Counted from the first letter of the stretch, positions 12,101 through 25,299 are shown. The stretch: 64,000 nt of DNA from Cryptomeria japonica (GCF_030272615.1 NC_081405.1:158397954-158461953); one strand, 5' to 3'. The notes: a model not told the origin generated them from the letters alone. Numbers and translations are program-made.

Positions 12101-13084
12101 CATCCAATCCTCCATAGCAATCTCAAAATGGACTATTGATGTGTTCAAAAAGAAGAATGGATTATTATTTCTCATATCAAGAGTAGAACATATGTATTTC
12201 TCTGATTGTTTATCATCTGCAAAACTCACATATGCCAAAAGAGACTTCAATAGGACACACAAGACATTAGGACATTTCTTAAGTTGTTGATTGGAAAGAT
12301 AGATAACCTTGTCATGTTAAAATAAGGCTTTTCTAATATTATTTATTTAATTATTTGTTTATTCTTATTTGGGAAAAGAGATCATATAAATTTATATGGA
12401 GTAATTTTTAAAATAGTTAGTTGATCATATATCTTCTCTCTTCAAAGAAGATTCCCTTGATTAAGACATCAAAGATGCAAATTAATAAACTTAATCACAA
12501 CAAATATAGTAGGTATCAACATTAACACCAACATCAATTTGAGCCCAATTAATAGTTTGTCATACTAGTAAGCATATAAATTAATTTACAAGGTGGGAAT
12601 AGATCATTATCATATTGAATGTTGTTGAAATAATGAAAGATGCAACAATATAAAGAAAACAAAGATATGCACAAATACTTAACACTTTATTTATTGATAA
12701 ATATAATTGTGTATAAATAATATCAATGGTGAATTATTACTAAAGATCCTTTATATTAATAAAACTCCCCATTTTAATTCACTAATGTACAATTAAGATA
12801 ATCTTAAACTTGTATATAAACTCTTTACAACATAAAATAATATCCCTAGATAGCTATGACATTTTGATTGGAGTATTATACTCCAATAAATGTTTGATGT
12901 CAAACCTACAATGGATCTACATGAGACAAATTGATTATGGAAGCTCTTGTTTCTCCTCTCTCAAATGACTAGGATTGTACAAACTTTATCATTATTTAAT
13001 GAGGTTCAAGTGGATGACTATATCATGAGATCCATTACTGCCAATTCATTTCATCTATAAGAAAAAGTTAGACATTATAGGGCA
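9126..13084. other. AT-rich DNA without a recognisable gene
   Basis: Only short open frames of 60-66 codons are present and none has a known motif. I see no terminal repeats, tRNA or tandem array. Several stretches resemble decayed repeat DNA, but I could not assign them. Confidence 0.55.
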
Positions 13085-14990
13085 TTTTATTTTAGTAAAG
13101 GTAAAATCAATGTTTTTGATTAGGTTAAAATAGGTTTTGAAGGGGCCTCGAAACCTTTTACAACAAAGAGTTGCCAACAAAGAATAAACTAGACTATTAG
13201 CAACAAACCATACGTTTTAGAAAGGACCTGATACCTTCTGGACTTACGGGCATCCCAATCCACAAACAAAGGCTACAAAGGAAATAAATAGAAAATCACA
13301 ACAACTACTACACACCAAACACCAAACACCAAACACCAAACACCAACCAAACATCAGGAATACAACATTGCAAACCCGGCTGGCTGAACAAACGGTCTAA
13401 AACAACCAAACAATAGACCTCAAAAAGCATAGATTGAGGGTATATCAAGCACCCTTAGCCAACAAGAAGGGTTTTCCTAGGCTCCCATAACCTATAACAA
13501 CTTCTCCAGGCCACAAAAAACCAAGCTTGGGCCTTACCAAAAACAAGAACTGGCCAAACTAGGCCCTTGAAAACTTTCAACATCCAATTTGACCCTAGCA
13601 AGAACAAGAGACATAGGGTTTTTTCAGGCTCCCTCAACCATGAGAGTGGGTTTTATGAGGCTCCCACAACAAAAAATAGCATTTTTCCAGGCTCCCTCCA
13701 CCATTAAAGCCAAAAAAAATAGATCCTTAAAGATAAGCATTAAGTAGAAAACTAGATCCAGGGGGTTTTAAGAGGCTCCCCAAACCTTCATATTGGGTTT
13801 TGAAGTGGCTCCCAAAACTAGCGAGTTGAAGCCAGGAAACACAAACCATCTGGAGGTCATCACCCTTTTAGTAACACTCCTCTCCACCTCAATAGGATAG
13901 GGACCCACCTCTATAGGGGCTAAAAAGATACAGACCAACAACAGAAAAAGCTTAGCTTCGAAAAACAAAACAAAGTCCAACAACCAAAAGATAAAACCAC
14001 ATGGCTTAGTTGGACAAATGGGTTTTAGACAAGCTCCCAAAACCTTAAGTCTGAAAATAGGCATAAACTAGTCAGACTCCAAGAAAGTCAGCTCCACCCA
14101 AATCTCCACCTCCATAGGAGAAAAGAGATAAAAGCCCAACAACAAGGAGAAGAAACATTCAAAAAACTAGCCTCGAAAAATAGGGCAACAAAATCCCCCA
14201 AAAGATTCCATCCAACTTCACTCAGCCAACCACTCTTCAGAAGAGAAAACCACCTCTACAAGACGGACTGAGAAAGAAAGAGAGATGAAAGAGAGACCTA
14301 CAACAACGAAGAACCCACATCATTCAAGAGGGCTCCGAGAATAGCATAACAATAGGGACAAGCACAAAATCCCTTGCAACATTAGAACCCACACCTTGAG
14401 GAAAGGAACAACAACCAAAGCACAAGACGAGGGGGCAAAAAAGCCCAAAATCCCAAGAGAAAGCCAAACAACAACTACTCCACTTGGAACCCTAGCTCTA
14501 CCCCCACTTCCACACTTAAGTAGAGAAAAACCACATCTGGGAAGAAGACCTCGAACCCCACACCAAGCCATCTGGATTGGGAAAGATGGACAGGAAAGAG
14601 AGTGAAGCAACCCACAACATCACCGCTACTCCAACTCTAAAAACATCTACAATCTCTATAGAATATTTGGCAGCAAACCAACTCCAGCCCCCTCAAACCG
14701 AAAAACCATGGCCAAAAACTCGGACATGCCCAAGACAATGAGAAAAAACAGAGAGCTCATTGCATTCGAAATGGGAAACCCAAAACATGAGAACAGAAAA
14801 ACAAGGAGGAAAAGCACAGTCATCCCCCTCGCCATCACCATCCCCTTCATCTGCATCATCTACATCCCCTGTAGAATCCCTAGTAGATCGCCTTTGGAAG
14901 CTCTCGCTCCCTCTCTCCCACTCCATTCAAAATTGTATTTTTTTCAAGGTAAAATTAGTGTTCATCATATAAATATTTTGAGTTTTGATG
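13085..14990. other. Island of higher GC with recurring GGCTCCC motifs
   Basis: This block is clearly richer in C and A on the + strand than its flanks. Between 13480 and 14040, AGGCTCCC or near variants recur about eight times, often after a T run, as in TTTTCAGGCTCCCTCAACC. Open frames on both strands (14320-14610, 14693-14926, 14708-14995) show no known motif. It may be a decayed retroelement or untranslated sequence. I cannot identify it. Confidence 0.4.
13311..13349. repeat. CACCAAA heptamer microsatellite, about five copies
   Basis: CACCAAA is repeated about five times in tandem. It resembles the plant telomere unit CCCTAAA only in length. Confidence 0.8.
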
Positions 14991-16379
14991 GATGAGAACA
15001 TAATTTTTTCATATATCTTTCATTACATTTTCAAATTAAAATGATTGTTAAGTAAATATTTTATGTTTTTTATACTTAGACGTAAAATGGGAGATACCAT
15101 GTGGAGCAAATAGTCTCATAATTTTTTTGATTGCATTGTGGTTGAAGCTATGGTAATTGTAGGAATTGACTAGTTTGCCTTGGGTTTGTCATGGCATAAG
15201 CGATGGCTTGAGATATAGGGTAGTCTAGTCACTCAAATTATCATCATTCTAAATTTGAGAAGTTGTCTATATTTAGGTCTCAGAATTGAAGTAATATTTA
15301 AAATATATTTTCTTAAATGTTTAGGTTGGTGAGTTTTTTAGTGTACTTGAACTAATGTTGGTGAAAACTAATTAAGGGACATACAATGGAATGCCTCTAA
15401 AGCATCTTATTAAAATAATGAGCCATGACTTTTTTGAGTTTCAATTGTTAGAACACTTTTATTTCATTGATAATTTGTTGCATATTAGATGCCTTAACAT
15501 ATTTGTCCTTGGGTGTCTTTTGTTGCTTGTACTTCTATATTAGCTTCATTTTAGAAATTATGCAATCAAGTGAACTATTGTTTCTCCCTATTGGCCCTAA
15601 CTTCTTATTAATTATATAGTTTTATTTTTTAATTCACTCTTATTTAAAAAATGTATGTTATTTTAGTTTTTTCCAAATCCAATATCTTGTTGTGCAAATG
15701 AATAAAGTTCTCATGTAACAAGTATGATGAGGAGGCTCCCCTTCTAGTGTCACAATCAATGTTTTATTTACCAAAAGTTGTACTAGCAATATTTATCTAG
15801 GTTGTGCCTCTACATTGGGTAGCTAAAAGTTTTGTGGAAATAAAATTCTCCATCAATTTTTTTTTTAACACAACTTTAACTCACAAGCCTCTTCACCCAA
15901 CTTTTGTTGCTTGAAATTAGTGCTTGCCTACTCTTTATATTTAATGTTATGGAGGAAATTAGTTCCTTTTTACATATCTATAAGGTATTTAATTCCATTT
16001 TTTCTTTTTCTAAAAGCAATCCATCGATTAATAAGCTAGGGGATTTACCTAATAGGATCTATGCTCCCTTTTCTGCTATAATAAGCATATTTTATCTTCT
16101 TATTTTGGTTGTCATTATCAGCTAGATTAATTTATTTAGAGCATTGATTTTCATGGCTGTCTATGTGGTTAAATTTATATGGCAGTCACTAATGAAGCTA
16201 ATATCATATTTGGATATGTTCATTGAACATGATGATAAAAAAATTATCTCTTGTGAAACTATCTTCAAAGATAAAGTTTAAGCTATATTTTTATGGATCC
16301 TCTACTCACAATTTCCTTTATGAAAAATAATCATGGATTGTGTATTTATTTGATGTATATAAAAATAATAGTCTATGAG
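14991..16379. other. AT-rich flank of transposon copy 1, no gene recognised
   Basis: The longest frame here (15904-16125, +) is hydrophobic and unrecognised. The last four bases before copy 1 are its target duplication ACAT (16380-16383). Confidence 0.5.
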
Positions 16380-16383
16380 ACAT

Positions 16384-16415
16384 GGGTGAATGCACCAAGA
16401 TGGGGGACCAAAAAG
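16384..16415 (+). repeat. Left terminal inverted repeat of copy 1
   Basis: It starts GGGTGAATGCACCAAG and ends ACCAAAAAG. It pairs with the complement of 56580-56611 at 28 of 32 positions and matches the left end of copy 3 at 26 of 32. Confidence 0.88.
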
Positions 16416-16439
16416 ATGCCAAAAATATTTTTGGTCCCC

Positions 16440-16600
16440 AACAGGCCATTTGGCACGCGCCAAATAGGGAACACTCCTTATTTGGTGTGCGCCAAATATG
16501 AAAGCACATATTTAAAAGTTCAAAAATTGCATTTTGGAAACTATATTCTGCTAAACCCGCATTTTGAGTTGCATATCTCGCCTTTCAGACTACGCACGCC
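16440..16600. repeat. Copy 1 subterminal repeats with palindromic GCGC core
   Basis: ATTTGGCACGCGCCAAAT and ATTTGGTGTGCGCCAAAT occur within 55 bases, and a weaker ACGCACGCCAAAT follows near 16593. The same palindrome type recurs at the other side of the element (48332-48360, ATTTGGTGCGCACCAAAT). Position and repetition suggest transposase binding sites, which is inference. Confidence 0.65.
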
Positions 16601-16648
16601 AAATAGAGATATAGTTTTGGCTTCCATTAGTGTCAGATCTTCACCAAA

Positions 16649-18020
16649 ATGACACCACAACATCAAGGGGGTCGAAGAGGTATTTATTTCTATTTTTTTA
16701 CTCTCTAATTTTTTAAAAAATATGGATTAAATTAGGTATTTAAACTGAAAGTTGTTTTAAATTTCAGGAAATCAAAATCCATCTGAAAATATTGAAAACC
16801 CACCACCACCTCCTCATGAAGAGCCTTCTAAAGAAGAGGCATAGCCAACCCCTCCCCCAATTCCTAGACATCCCCAAGGAACACAAGAAAACATACTAGG
16901 GTAAATTGAAAACAACAAAAAACAACTCAAGGAGTTGATAAATAGGCTGAAAGATCCTAATTTCACAACCTCTCATAGGACAAGCCTTATGGAGTCACTA
17001 CAATCTATTGTAGCCCATGTAGGTTCAGTGAGTGGTCAAATTAATATGTGGTCCAACAAAAGAGAAGAACAAAATTTTTTTTATGTAAACAAGTTATCAT
17101 ATGTTGCAATAAAGAAAAAATAACTAAACAAAGTTGACCTGTGTGCACTTTTCACGGACCCTAGAACAAATCAACCCTTATAGCCTGGATGTAGGAGGTT
17201 CCCTATCCATTGGTGCCACCACGAAGGGATAAGGAATAACTTTTGGGATAGGTGGTGGATAGTTTTTGATCAGCCACCATGTAATAATCATGAGGTGCCT
17301 TAGTAATTTTTGAGGAAACTCTATTGTGATATTGTCATCAATGAGATCCCTAACTATTTTGACTACCTAAATTTTCAAGGTAGGGGTGGGGGATCGTCAC
17401 ATGACAGAGCAGGGGCACAAAGTGACCCAAACCTAGCACTGAGACCCTTGGGTAGACCTATGGTGGAGCACATGATTGTTCCTTTCATTGTGAAGGACAG
17501 TGTCAAGGTGGATACCTTAGAGTCCATTAGCTCATTGACTCAAACCCTCATACAGTATGTCGAGCCTCTAGTACATGTTGATGTGGATGAATCTTATAGG
17601 CCTCGAGATCCATGTCACTATTGTCAGTCATGTGGGAGCCTTTACACTTATCATCCTGATAGTAGTCAACATGCACCTACACAACAACCATCTGTTATAG
17701 AGAATATGGTCATGACAAAGTCTCTGCTGAGTGAGACATTCGACATTGATACCCAGGTAAATTTTTGCAACTTCATTTAATTTTTCTTATTAAATTTTAT
17801 TTTGAAGTGTTAGAATAACTAAATTAGTACAATGATTGCGATAAAAATGTAGGGTCAAAGTGTTTTTACTACTTGTGACATTCCCCCAGCCACATTTTAC
17901 ACAACACCATTGAGTGATCAAGTATGTCCAATAAATAATTCAACTATTACATGTGAATAGTCAACATTAGATGAATGGTTTTCTCACAAGTCACTTTGGA
18001 TGTTAAATAGTTTGGTTCAT
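16649..18020 (+). pseudogene. ORF1 of copy 1, conserved protein of unknown function, 3' end lost
   Basis: Three exons fit GT-AG rules: 16649-16679, 16768-17756 and 17853-17921. The 31-base first exon and both splice sites of intron 1 recur in copy 3. The protein begins with a proline-rich stretch and then a helical segment. A conserved core follows: F-P-I-H-W-C, R-W-W, P-P-C-N-N-H-E-V-P, F-L-R-K-L-Y, P-N-Y-F-D and G-R-G-G-G-S-S-H-D-R-A-G-A, then C-Q-S-C-G. Several stops interrupt it; GCA-TAG and GGG-TAA look like CAG and CAA changed by transition. Homology to copy 3 continues to about 18014, where satellite sequence takes over, so later exons are missing. I do not recognise the family. An accessory transposition protein is a guess from its position. 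Confidence 0.7.
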
Positions 18021-19564
18021 TTGTACATGGCAACCGAGATGGTTCATCTGTACGTGCCCCAGGCTCCGAGATACGTGACGTCAAAGTTTGGTGGTTTTCA
18101 CACTTTGAGCACTCAAGAGAAAGCGTTGCTAAGGTGTGGCTTGGAATGATTAGGTGACTTGAGGAGTGAAAAAAGGGGATACCTGGCATAAACCCAGCCA
18201 CCTGGACATGCTCACGCTAATGGTTCATTTCTATAATGAGTAGATTGAAATTTTCACTATGTTGCCACCTTTCAATGAATGCATCTGATAGTTTTTTTTG
18301 TGACAGAAAAAATATAAGCATGAGAAAATGGAATTGAGTTATCCAAAAGAGAGAGAGGTTTTTGTAGTTGTCCACAACACAAGTTCATAGGTTCAAACGA
18401 ATCATCCATATGTATCATAGGTTCCGAGATATGCAACATCAAAGTTTGACGGTTTTCACACTTTGAGTGCTCAAGGGAAAGCGTCACTAAGGTGTGACTC
18501 AGAATGATTGAGTGACTTGGGTAGAAAAACAAGGGAATACCTAGCATAAACCCAACCACTCGGACACGCTCGCGCTGATGGTTCATTCCCACAACGAGTA
18601 GATTGAAAGTTGCAGTATTTTGCCACCTTTTATTGAATGCATCTGACGGTTTTTATGTGATAGAAAAAATGACTCATCCATACATGCCATAGGCTCTGAG
18701 ATATGCGACGTCAAAGTTTGACGGTTTTCACACTTTGAGTGCTCAAGGGAAAGCGTTACTAAGGTGTATCTTGGAATGATCAAGTGACTTGGGTAGAAAA
18801 ACAAGGGCATACCTAGCATAAAACTTGCTACCCAGACATGCTCGTGCTAATAGTTCATTGCCACGATGAGCGAAATGAAAGTTATGCTATTTTCCCACCT
18901 TGCACTGAATACATTTGACATTTTTTAATGCGACAAAAAAAGTCTCACCATGAGAAAATGGAATTGAGTTGTTTGAAAATGGGAGAGGTTTTTGTAGTCA
19001 TCCACCACACGACCCCATAGGTTTAAACAGCTAATCCATATGTGCCATGATATTTGATATATGCAATGTCAAAGTTTGATGATTTTCACACATTGAGGGC
19101 TCAAGGGAAACCGTCACTAAGGTGTGGCTCGAAATGATTGGATGACTCAGACAACAAAACAAGGGCATACCTAGTAGAAATCCGGCCACTCGAATGCACT
19201 CACGCTGATGGTTCATTTCCACGAGGAGCACAACAAAAACTATGCTATTTTGCCACCTTGTACTGAATGCATTTGATGGTTTTTAATGTGACGAAAAAAG
19301 TCTCACCACGAGAAAATAAAATTGAGTTGTCCGAAAGTGGGAGAGGTTTTTGTATTCATCCACCACATGAGCTCGTAGTTTCATATGACTTGTCCATATA
19401 TTCCATGGGCTCTAAGATATGCGACGTCAAAGTTTGATGATTTTCACACTTTGAGCGCTCAAGGGAAAGCGTCCTTAAGGTTTGACTCGGAATGATCGGA
19501 TGACTTGGGCAGGAAAAAAAGGGCATACCTAGCGTAAAAGCGACCACCCAGATGCACTCATGCT
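18020..19564 (+). repeat. Satellite A of copy 1, left block, 358-bp unit
   Basis: The marker TCAAAGTTTG recurs at 18081, 18439, 18711, 19069 and 19427, giving spacings of 358, 272, 358 and 358. Each unit also holds CACACTTTGAG, CTCAAGGGAAA and CCTAGCATAAA. The 272-base unit has an internal deletion. The array begins inside an ORF1 intron and is cut at 19564 by the LTR element, with target copy ATGCT at 19560-19564. Confidence 0.93.
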
Positions 19565-20642
19565 TAATGGACTTGAAAATCACTGAGAGGGGGATGAATC
19601 GGTGTCACCAAAAATAAAACTACTTCAAACACTAACCGGTAGATGAACTTAACAAAAAATTTAAACACAATGCATGCAATCCAAAATGATATAACAACAA
19701 CCACAATAAGTAAAACATCTACCATAACACAAGCATTTGTACGTGGAAGACCCGAATAGGTAAAAACCATGGTGAGATGGAACTCACAAGTTAACTATCC
19801 GCAGTAATAGATAATTGACCAGTTAAGGTCTACAAAGTGCTCTACTAGGAGCGAATCTTGTTAGAGATGCCAGAGCTTGATTAAAAGATATACCCTATAA
19901 AAGGTAGTATCCTATTAGGAATAACCACGATGGAGGATTTCTAAATCCAAACTAATTGATCACCTTGTTAGAGGATTTGAACAATGAAGCTTGTTAGAGC
20001 TTACCCGGTTAGGGGATTTTAATTCTGTTGTAATTGTTAGAAGACTACAGGATTTGTTTGATGTGTTTGAGTAGCACAATAATTGCTTGATCAAATCCTT
20101 TTAAGTGTATTCAACACTATTTTTCAACATACTCTGCAACTTAACTCTTGTGTCTTTGCACATAACATATCACTTTCTCTCATACAAAATAATTCATTTT
20201 GATGTCAATATAAAGACATTTAGAATTCATGTTGGCCTCAAGAAATCATAACACAATTTCCTAGGTGTAGTGTATCTGGTCATTGATCATAACTCATCAT
20301 TAAAATACCGCCAAAACTTGTTGGTGGTGATAACTCATCACACAATCTATGAATACCGGTTGGGACACTTAATACTGGTTAGAGTTAAACCACTTGTCCT
20401 TGATGCTTTTGAGATAGTCTCTGCTGGATCTTCATGTTGATGCTGAGACATGTATAACCAATTGGTTATCTCCATGCATATATTGATTATCACCAAATAA
20501 TGGTTAAAAATAAACCTCTAGTATACCAGTTGTAGCATAAACAAATTGAAGTCATACCAGTAGACAATATAAACATATGTGTGTATGTGTTTTATCAATG
20601 ACAACATATGATGAATTCATTAGAATTATCATCAAGCCAACA
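19565..20642 (-). repeat. 3' LTR of the minus-strand element
   Basis: On the minus strand it starts TGTTGGCTTGATGA and ends CAAGTCCATTA, near-identical in layout to 39881-40936. The last base pair differs (CCATTA against CCATCA). Differences are scattered and include small indels, so the insertion is not recent. Confidence 0.88.
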
Positions 20643-20656
20643 ATCTCCCCCTTTGG
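20643..20656 (-). other. Polypurine tract of the minus-strand element
   Basis: CCAAAGGGGGAGAT on the minus strand directly precedes the TGTTGG start of the 3' LTR. The same tract is used by the plus-strand element at 54805-54818. Confidence 0.85.
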
Positions 20657-21037
20657 CATTCATGGCAGCAGTTAGAAAATTTTACAACAATACCGCTAAG
20701 TGGTGCTTACAAAAAAAAATTATACACATACTCCCCCTTACTACATAAATCATACAAAATCTTCAAAAACACACATACATATTTCTACTCCCCCTTTGAC
20801 AACAATGCCAAATTGAAAAAGAAATATATATATTATTTGTATCAAAGTGTTCAACATATACAACAATTTGAAAAATTGAATCAAGATTCATGCATTAGCA
20901 ATCCTCAAAAAAATTGTACTAAAAATCCTCTTCAACTTAGATAAAGCATGTTCGCATGTTTCTAGCAAATTCTCAGTGAATGCAAGTGTAGACATGATCC
21001 GAGTATGAAATTCCTCCATGGAATCCAGTGAACAGGT

Positions 21038-24002
21038 TTATGAGGTAGCTAAAATAGTTTTTGCATACGTGTAGGCTCTCTGTAGGATGTCCACTTGTGT
21101 TGTGATTTGACTCTTCAATTCTTTTAGTGACTTGAGTCTTTTGGCTTTCTCAAGATCATAGGTGTCTAACCTATTGTGCAAATCATCCACAGATTTGCTA
21201 AAATAAAAAATAGAGTCTTGAAGTGGCATATATGCATTGCATATCTTTTCTAGCTCCTGCTTGGTTTTGGTATGCCTACTATTGATATCAGTAAAAAGAA
21301 TGAAATATTAGAAGTAGATGCAAGATACTTCCCGCCTATTTCAATATCTTGCCTTAATAAATCTTTATTAAGTGATAGAGCCAGTTTCTCAGTATCAATC
21401 TCTTTCATAATTTGTTCACCTCGCTTTTTCCTATAACTCTTATCAACATATGTCTGGGTTGCTTCTTCAAGTGATGTAATTTGGTTAGATGCATCAACAA
21501 CTAATTGATCAAGTTTGCTAATGGGTGTTGTCAGGTGCCCTATAATAGTTTTTGGTAGTAGATTTGTCAGAATATCTACTGCTTTCTGAATGGTTTCTGT
21601 TTCTATCCTTTGTTCCTTAAGTCTTTTATTGTGTGCTCTAGATTGCATGACATTTGCAATCTTCACCATTTCAAATGCACTCATATTATCAATATTTGTA
21701 GGCCCTGAAATGTCTAATGAGTCATCTTCAGCATTCTATTGTAAGACTAATGGCTTTTCCGATTCAGAAGATGTTACCTTAACAATTGCTTTTTCTTGTT
21801 CTTTCTCTATTTCTTGCTCAGATGACTGAGTACCAATGTTTGCATCAGATTCCTTCTGAATATCTTATGAAACTGGTGGGGATTGGGGTTTCTCAGGTTG
21901 ATCTTTTGTTGGTGGAATATCCACTCCTTGTTGAGTTGTCAGTTCCTTAACTCAAGTAACCTGTAAGACAATGATCATAGGTGGCTGCATATCAAGTGCA
22001 ATGATGTCTTCAGATAGATCAATTATGTCCTGATTATCATCAATATCATGGATAAGAGTGTCATCCTTGTCCTTGACAGGATAGACAACATCGGCTTGCA
22101 CATCTTTATCCATTTTAGGTATATCATCATTATGTTCATCCTGAGAAGAACGTATAAGATCCTTTGAGTGTTTGATACTTCAAGAAATCTTATGAGTCTC
22201 AGTCTCAATAGTTTGCACTTTACCATTGATCAGCTTCAATATTCTTGATTTGTAAAGAAAATTAACTTTATACTTATCAACCAACTCATTCTTGGATAAT
22301 TCAGGAAAATATTGCACAAGTACATCATCTACAATTTATTTTTCCTCCTTTACAACTTCCTCCCATTTATTCAAAAGAATAGTATACAAGGAATTAGAGA
22401 TGTCTTTTTCAAGATCATATGGTAATCTATTGTAATGGCACAAATGATCAATTACTTGTTGAATGATTTTCTCATTTTCTTCTACAGTGAAAGAATCAAA
22501 ATGTTCTTTGACATTGTCAAATCTGTTTCTCCCTAATGTTTTCACCATTCTTTCAAAGTGGGTCTTAGGCTTGTAAGTTGAAATATCAAAAGGCATAGTT
22601 GTCTTTGGCACATTTTCACTGACTTGACTATTCTACCAGTTGCTTTCATCTTCTTAGGTTCTTCTTCAGTGTCAGTTCCTTCAGATTCTTCTTGAAGAAT
22701 TAACTTCCGACCTCTTTTCTTTGTCTCCTTTTTCATATACACCTTAGGTTCCATTTCCTTTTTGTTTTGGACACTCTGTGTCATTCTACTACTTTTCATC
22801 ACTTGAGGTGCATCCTGATCAAGTTTCCTTTTCTTACCTTTACTGCTTGTGGTCGAAGCAATGCTTGTTCCATCTTGTGCAGTTTGTTCTTTCACTGAAC
22901 TCAATTTTTCCCTCTTTTTATCTATTGGAGATGACAACAGGTTATTGGCATAGCCAATCAATAAGTCATAGTTAACCTCATAACTCATATCTTCCATTTC
23001 TTCCTCTCTAGGCTTAATTGCCTGCATTAAACAAAAATCAGTGGTAACTATAAAAACAATGTCTTTGGCAAAATGTTTTACCACATCCTCAGGAAATATT
23101 ACTCTCATGCTCATCTTCTTCTTAAATTCATTGAAGTATTTGTTCATAGCGGAAGAGAAAGTATTCCTTATAGCCTTGATGATGTTCTTGATCTGGGCAG
23201 ATATCGATAGATTCTTAGACCATTCAAGATCTCTGATTTCCGGTAGGAAATTCTGAAAATAAAAGAATATCCCGATCAATAACTGTCCATATTTAAACTT
23301 TAGGTTGTTGTCCTTCTTGATAGATTGTAGATTTAAAAACAGTTGGCTCCTTATGGCCTCAGAGAGGTCATAATTTGCATTTTTAGCTATCATCATGTAA
23401 GCAATATGCACTATTGCTGATGGAACACTATTCATTTTTCTAGAGTAGAATACCCGGTAGCCTATGACCATAGCTGATAATTTCACCATTGGGTCTCTGA
23501 TATTGTTAATAGAGAAGGCATGACCATCAAGGGTTGAACTAGTTAGAGTATTTACTATATCTTTTAAAATGTGTCTCAATTGAGGTACTTCACCGGTTGA
23601 GTGAAAAGTAGTTACGACCTGAATGGCTTCCTTGGTTATGGTATGAGTCCTCTCTAAGTACATGTCCTCCCCATGAACTCTAATCAAGATAATTTGGATA
23701 TTCTCTTCTTCGAAATCTTCAAGGAAGTAAGCCACATTATGAAAACCTTTCTCGAAAACCCTAATATACTATGTTTGAATTTTCCCGTTTTCATCACAAA
23801 GTGATTTCAACTGAGAATATATCGATAGTGACCCTAAATCCTCAATTTTGTAGTCAATGTGGCTGGACAAATCTCCTTTTACTATGACACTGCTAGGAAC
23901 TTGTGACAAAGAATTATAAGACACAATCTTTTCTTCTTTTACAACTTCCATAGGTTCTGATGTGATCATCAATTTCCCTACTGACTTAGAAGACGGTTCC
24001 AT
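21038..24002 (-). pseudogene. Second ORF of the minus-strand LTR element, broken
   Basis: The ATG is at 24002. The frame runs to about 22560 with one stop near 23769, then is shifted near 22600, 22300 and 21250. The N-terminal part (C-D-E-N-G-K then R-K-M-N-S-V-P-S-A-I-V-H-I-A-Y) aligns with the plus-strand element at 51262-52476 (C-D-E-N-G-T and R-L-N-S-V-S-S-L-C-I-N-S-A-Y). A lysine-rich linker with bipartite basic clusters follows, then a helical C-terminal part ending near 21038. I know no function. Similar domains are met in large plant retroelements and plant-mobile-domain-like proteins. The roughly 450 bases between this gene and the gag-like ORF show no coding sequence. Confidence 0.7.
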
Positions 24003-24453
24003 TCCAGATAAACTAGATTACGAAGCAAGATTATCAAGAAATACTTTATTTCACATGTTGCCTCGTTTACCAGTTGTATGCCCTAGTACACACCAGTTCT
24101 ATCTTCTCCAACCTTAAAATCAACTTGATTACTCAAATCTGAATGCAACTTCGACTGAAATTAGCTAATAATATTTACTTAGCTCTACAAACGCTCAAAG
24201 GTTCTTTCTCAAAAGTGTTAGGGTAAAAATAACAAAGTGAAAACTTGCTTTTATTCTTTTTTACCAACTGCAATAAATGCTCTCCCGTTAGGGTTACAAA
24301 CCCTAATTATACCTCTCAAGTAAAAACTAGTTGATAACTAAATGACAAAAAGTTATCAATATTTCATGCTTTCAAATTGTCTTACCACATATTTACTTCA
24401 AGGGGTTTGGAGGTAGATTTACTGTTATGCTCCCCTTAGCCATATGAAAAGGC

Positions 24454-25232
24454 TTAATTTACCAGTGTACGATTCTCTTCATTGGGTGAAGGAATAGATT
24501 GCTCTCCAGGTGAATCATCACTCTTCTTCTTCCAAGTTTGATTAATTTCTTCTCTTGTTTCTTCAATATTGACCTTTTGCTTGCCTTTGTGATCTTCAGA
24601 AGGGTTGATCGGTTTTCTCTTCCTAGATCTACAAAATTTTACCATATGTCCTAGTTTATGATAGTGATAGCAAGACATACCAATTGATCTCCAAGGTCCT
24701 GCATTACCTCTCCTAGTTCTTCTTCTACAATTCATAGCCACATGACCAAAGTTGTTGCAGATGGTGCATATGACATTTGTTACCTTTTCCATCTCAAGTG
24801 GACTAAACCGGTTGTTGTAGGGTCTTTTCCAGTTCATGTTGACCTAGTTGTCAAAATTTCACATCCAGTTGCCATTTGGTCTTGGATGCATATGCGGTAT
24901 AGGATTATTTGCTCCATTCTCTTTGTACCAGATGATTCTCCTTTCTTAGATGTGTTAAAACTAAGTCTAGAGGTATCACCTTTCATCCTTTGTGATTGGA
25001 TTTGTTCATCTAGCAAGGTAGAACTCTTGTTGAAATTTTTCAGTTTCTCATTTAGCTTTGGTGAGTTTCCTGGTGAGATCTTCATTATGTTTTGACAGGC
25101 TCTCCCTTAGAGATGATTCTAGTTCAAGATCTAGCTATAAATTCCCTTTTTCTTCTCTTTTTGCAACCAAATGCTCATGCATAGTGACATTTTCTCGCTT
25201 GATCTTGGCAATCTCTTGATCTCTTTCCTTGA
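24454..25232 (-). pseudogene. Gag-like gene of the minus-strand element, 3' part with zinc knuckles
   Basis: This is the C-terminal part of the gene split by copy 2; the N-terminal part is 39534-39818. It holds a charged coiled-coil stretch and a zinc knuckle C-T-I-C-N-N-F-G-H-V-A-M-N-C. A second knuckle has lost a cysteine (C-Y-H-Y-H-K-L-G-H). A basic tail ends at a stop near 24454. Stops cluster around 24840-25130. Such CX2CX4HX4C knuckles bind RNA in retroelement gag proteins. Confidence 0.75.
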
Positions 25233-25236
25233 TAAG
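25233..25236. repeat. Left target duplication TAAG of copy 2
   Basis: TAAG here and at 39530-39533 flank copy 2. Removing the element and one TAAG joins the gag-like frame at a sensible codon (glutamate-aspartate-leucine-isoleucine-lysine). Confidence 0.85.
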
Positions 25237-25262
25237 GGGTAAGTGCACAAAGATGGTGGTCA
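25237..25262 (+). repeat. Left terminal inverted repeat of copy 2
   Basis: The 26 bases start GGGTAAGTGCAC and end GGTGGTCA. They are identical to the complement of 39504-39529. Confidence 0.92.
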
Positions 25263-25299
25263 GAAAAGTGGACATCACCCAAAAAAAACATGGAAAACA

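Noticed and set aside
10879..12262. Small frames of 60-70 codons
   Set aside because: Typical chance length for AT-rich DNA and no recognisable sequence.
13311..13349. CACCAAA heptamers as a variant telomere repeat
   Set aside because: Five copies only, inside unrelated DNA, and a different sequence from CCCTAAA.
14320..14995. Several overlapping frames of 62-98 codons on both strands
   Set aside because: No motif, no splice context and no support for one strand; probably due to locally higher GC.
17947..19583. Recurring short minus-strand frames with the phrase S-L-E-H-S-K-C-E-N-R-Q-T-L (also at 41474-44117)
   Set aside because: They recur because the satellite recurs. 358 is not divisible by three, so the frame cannot run through the array, and start and stop sites differ among units.
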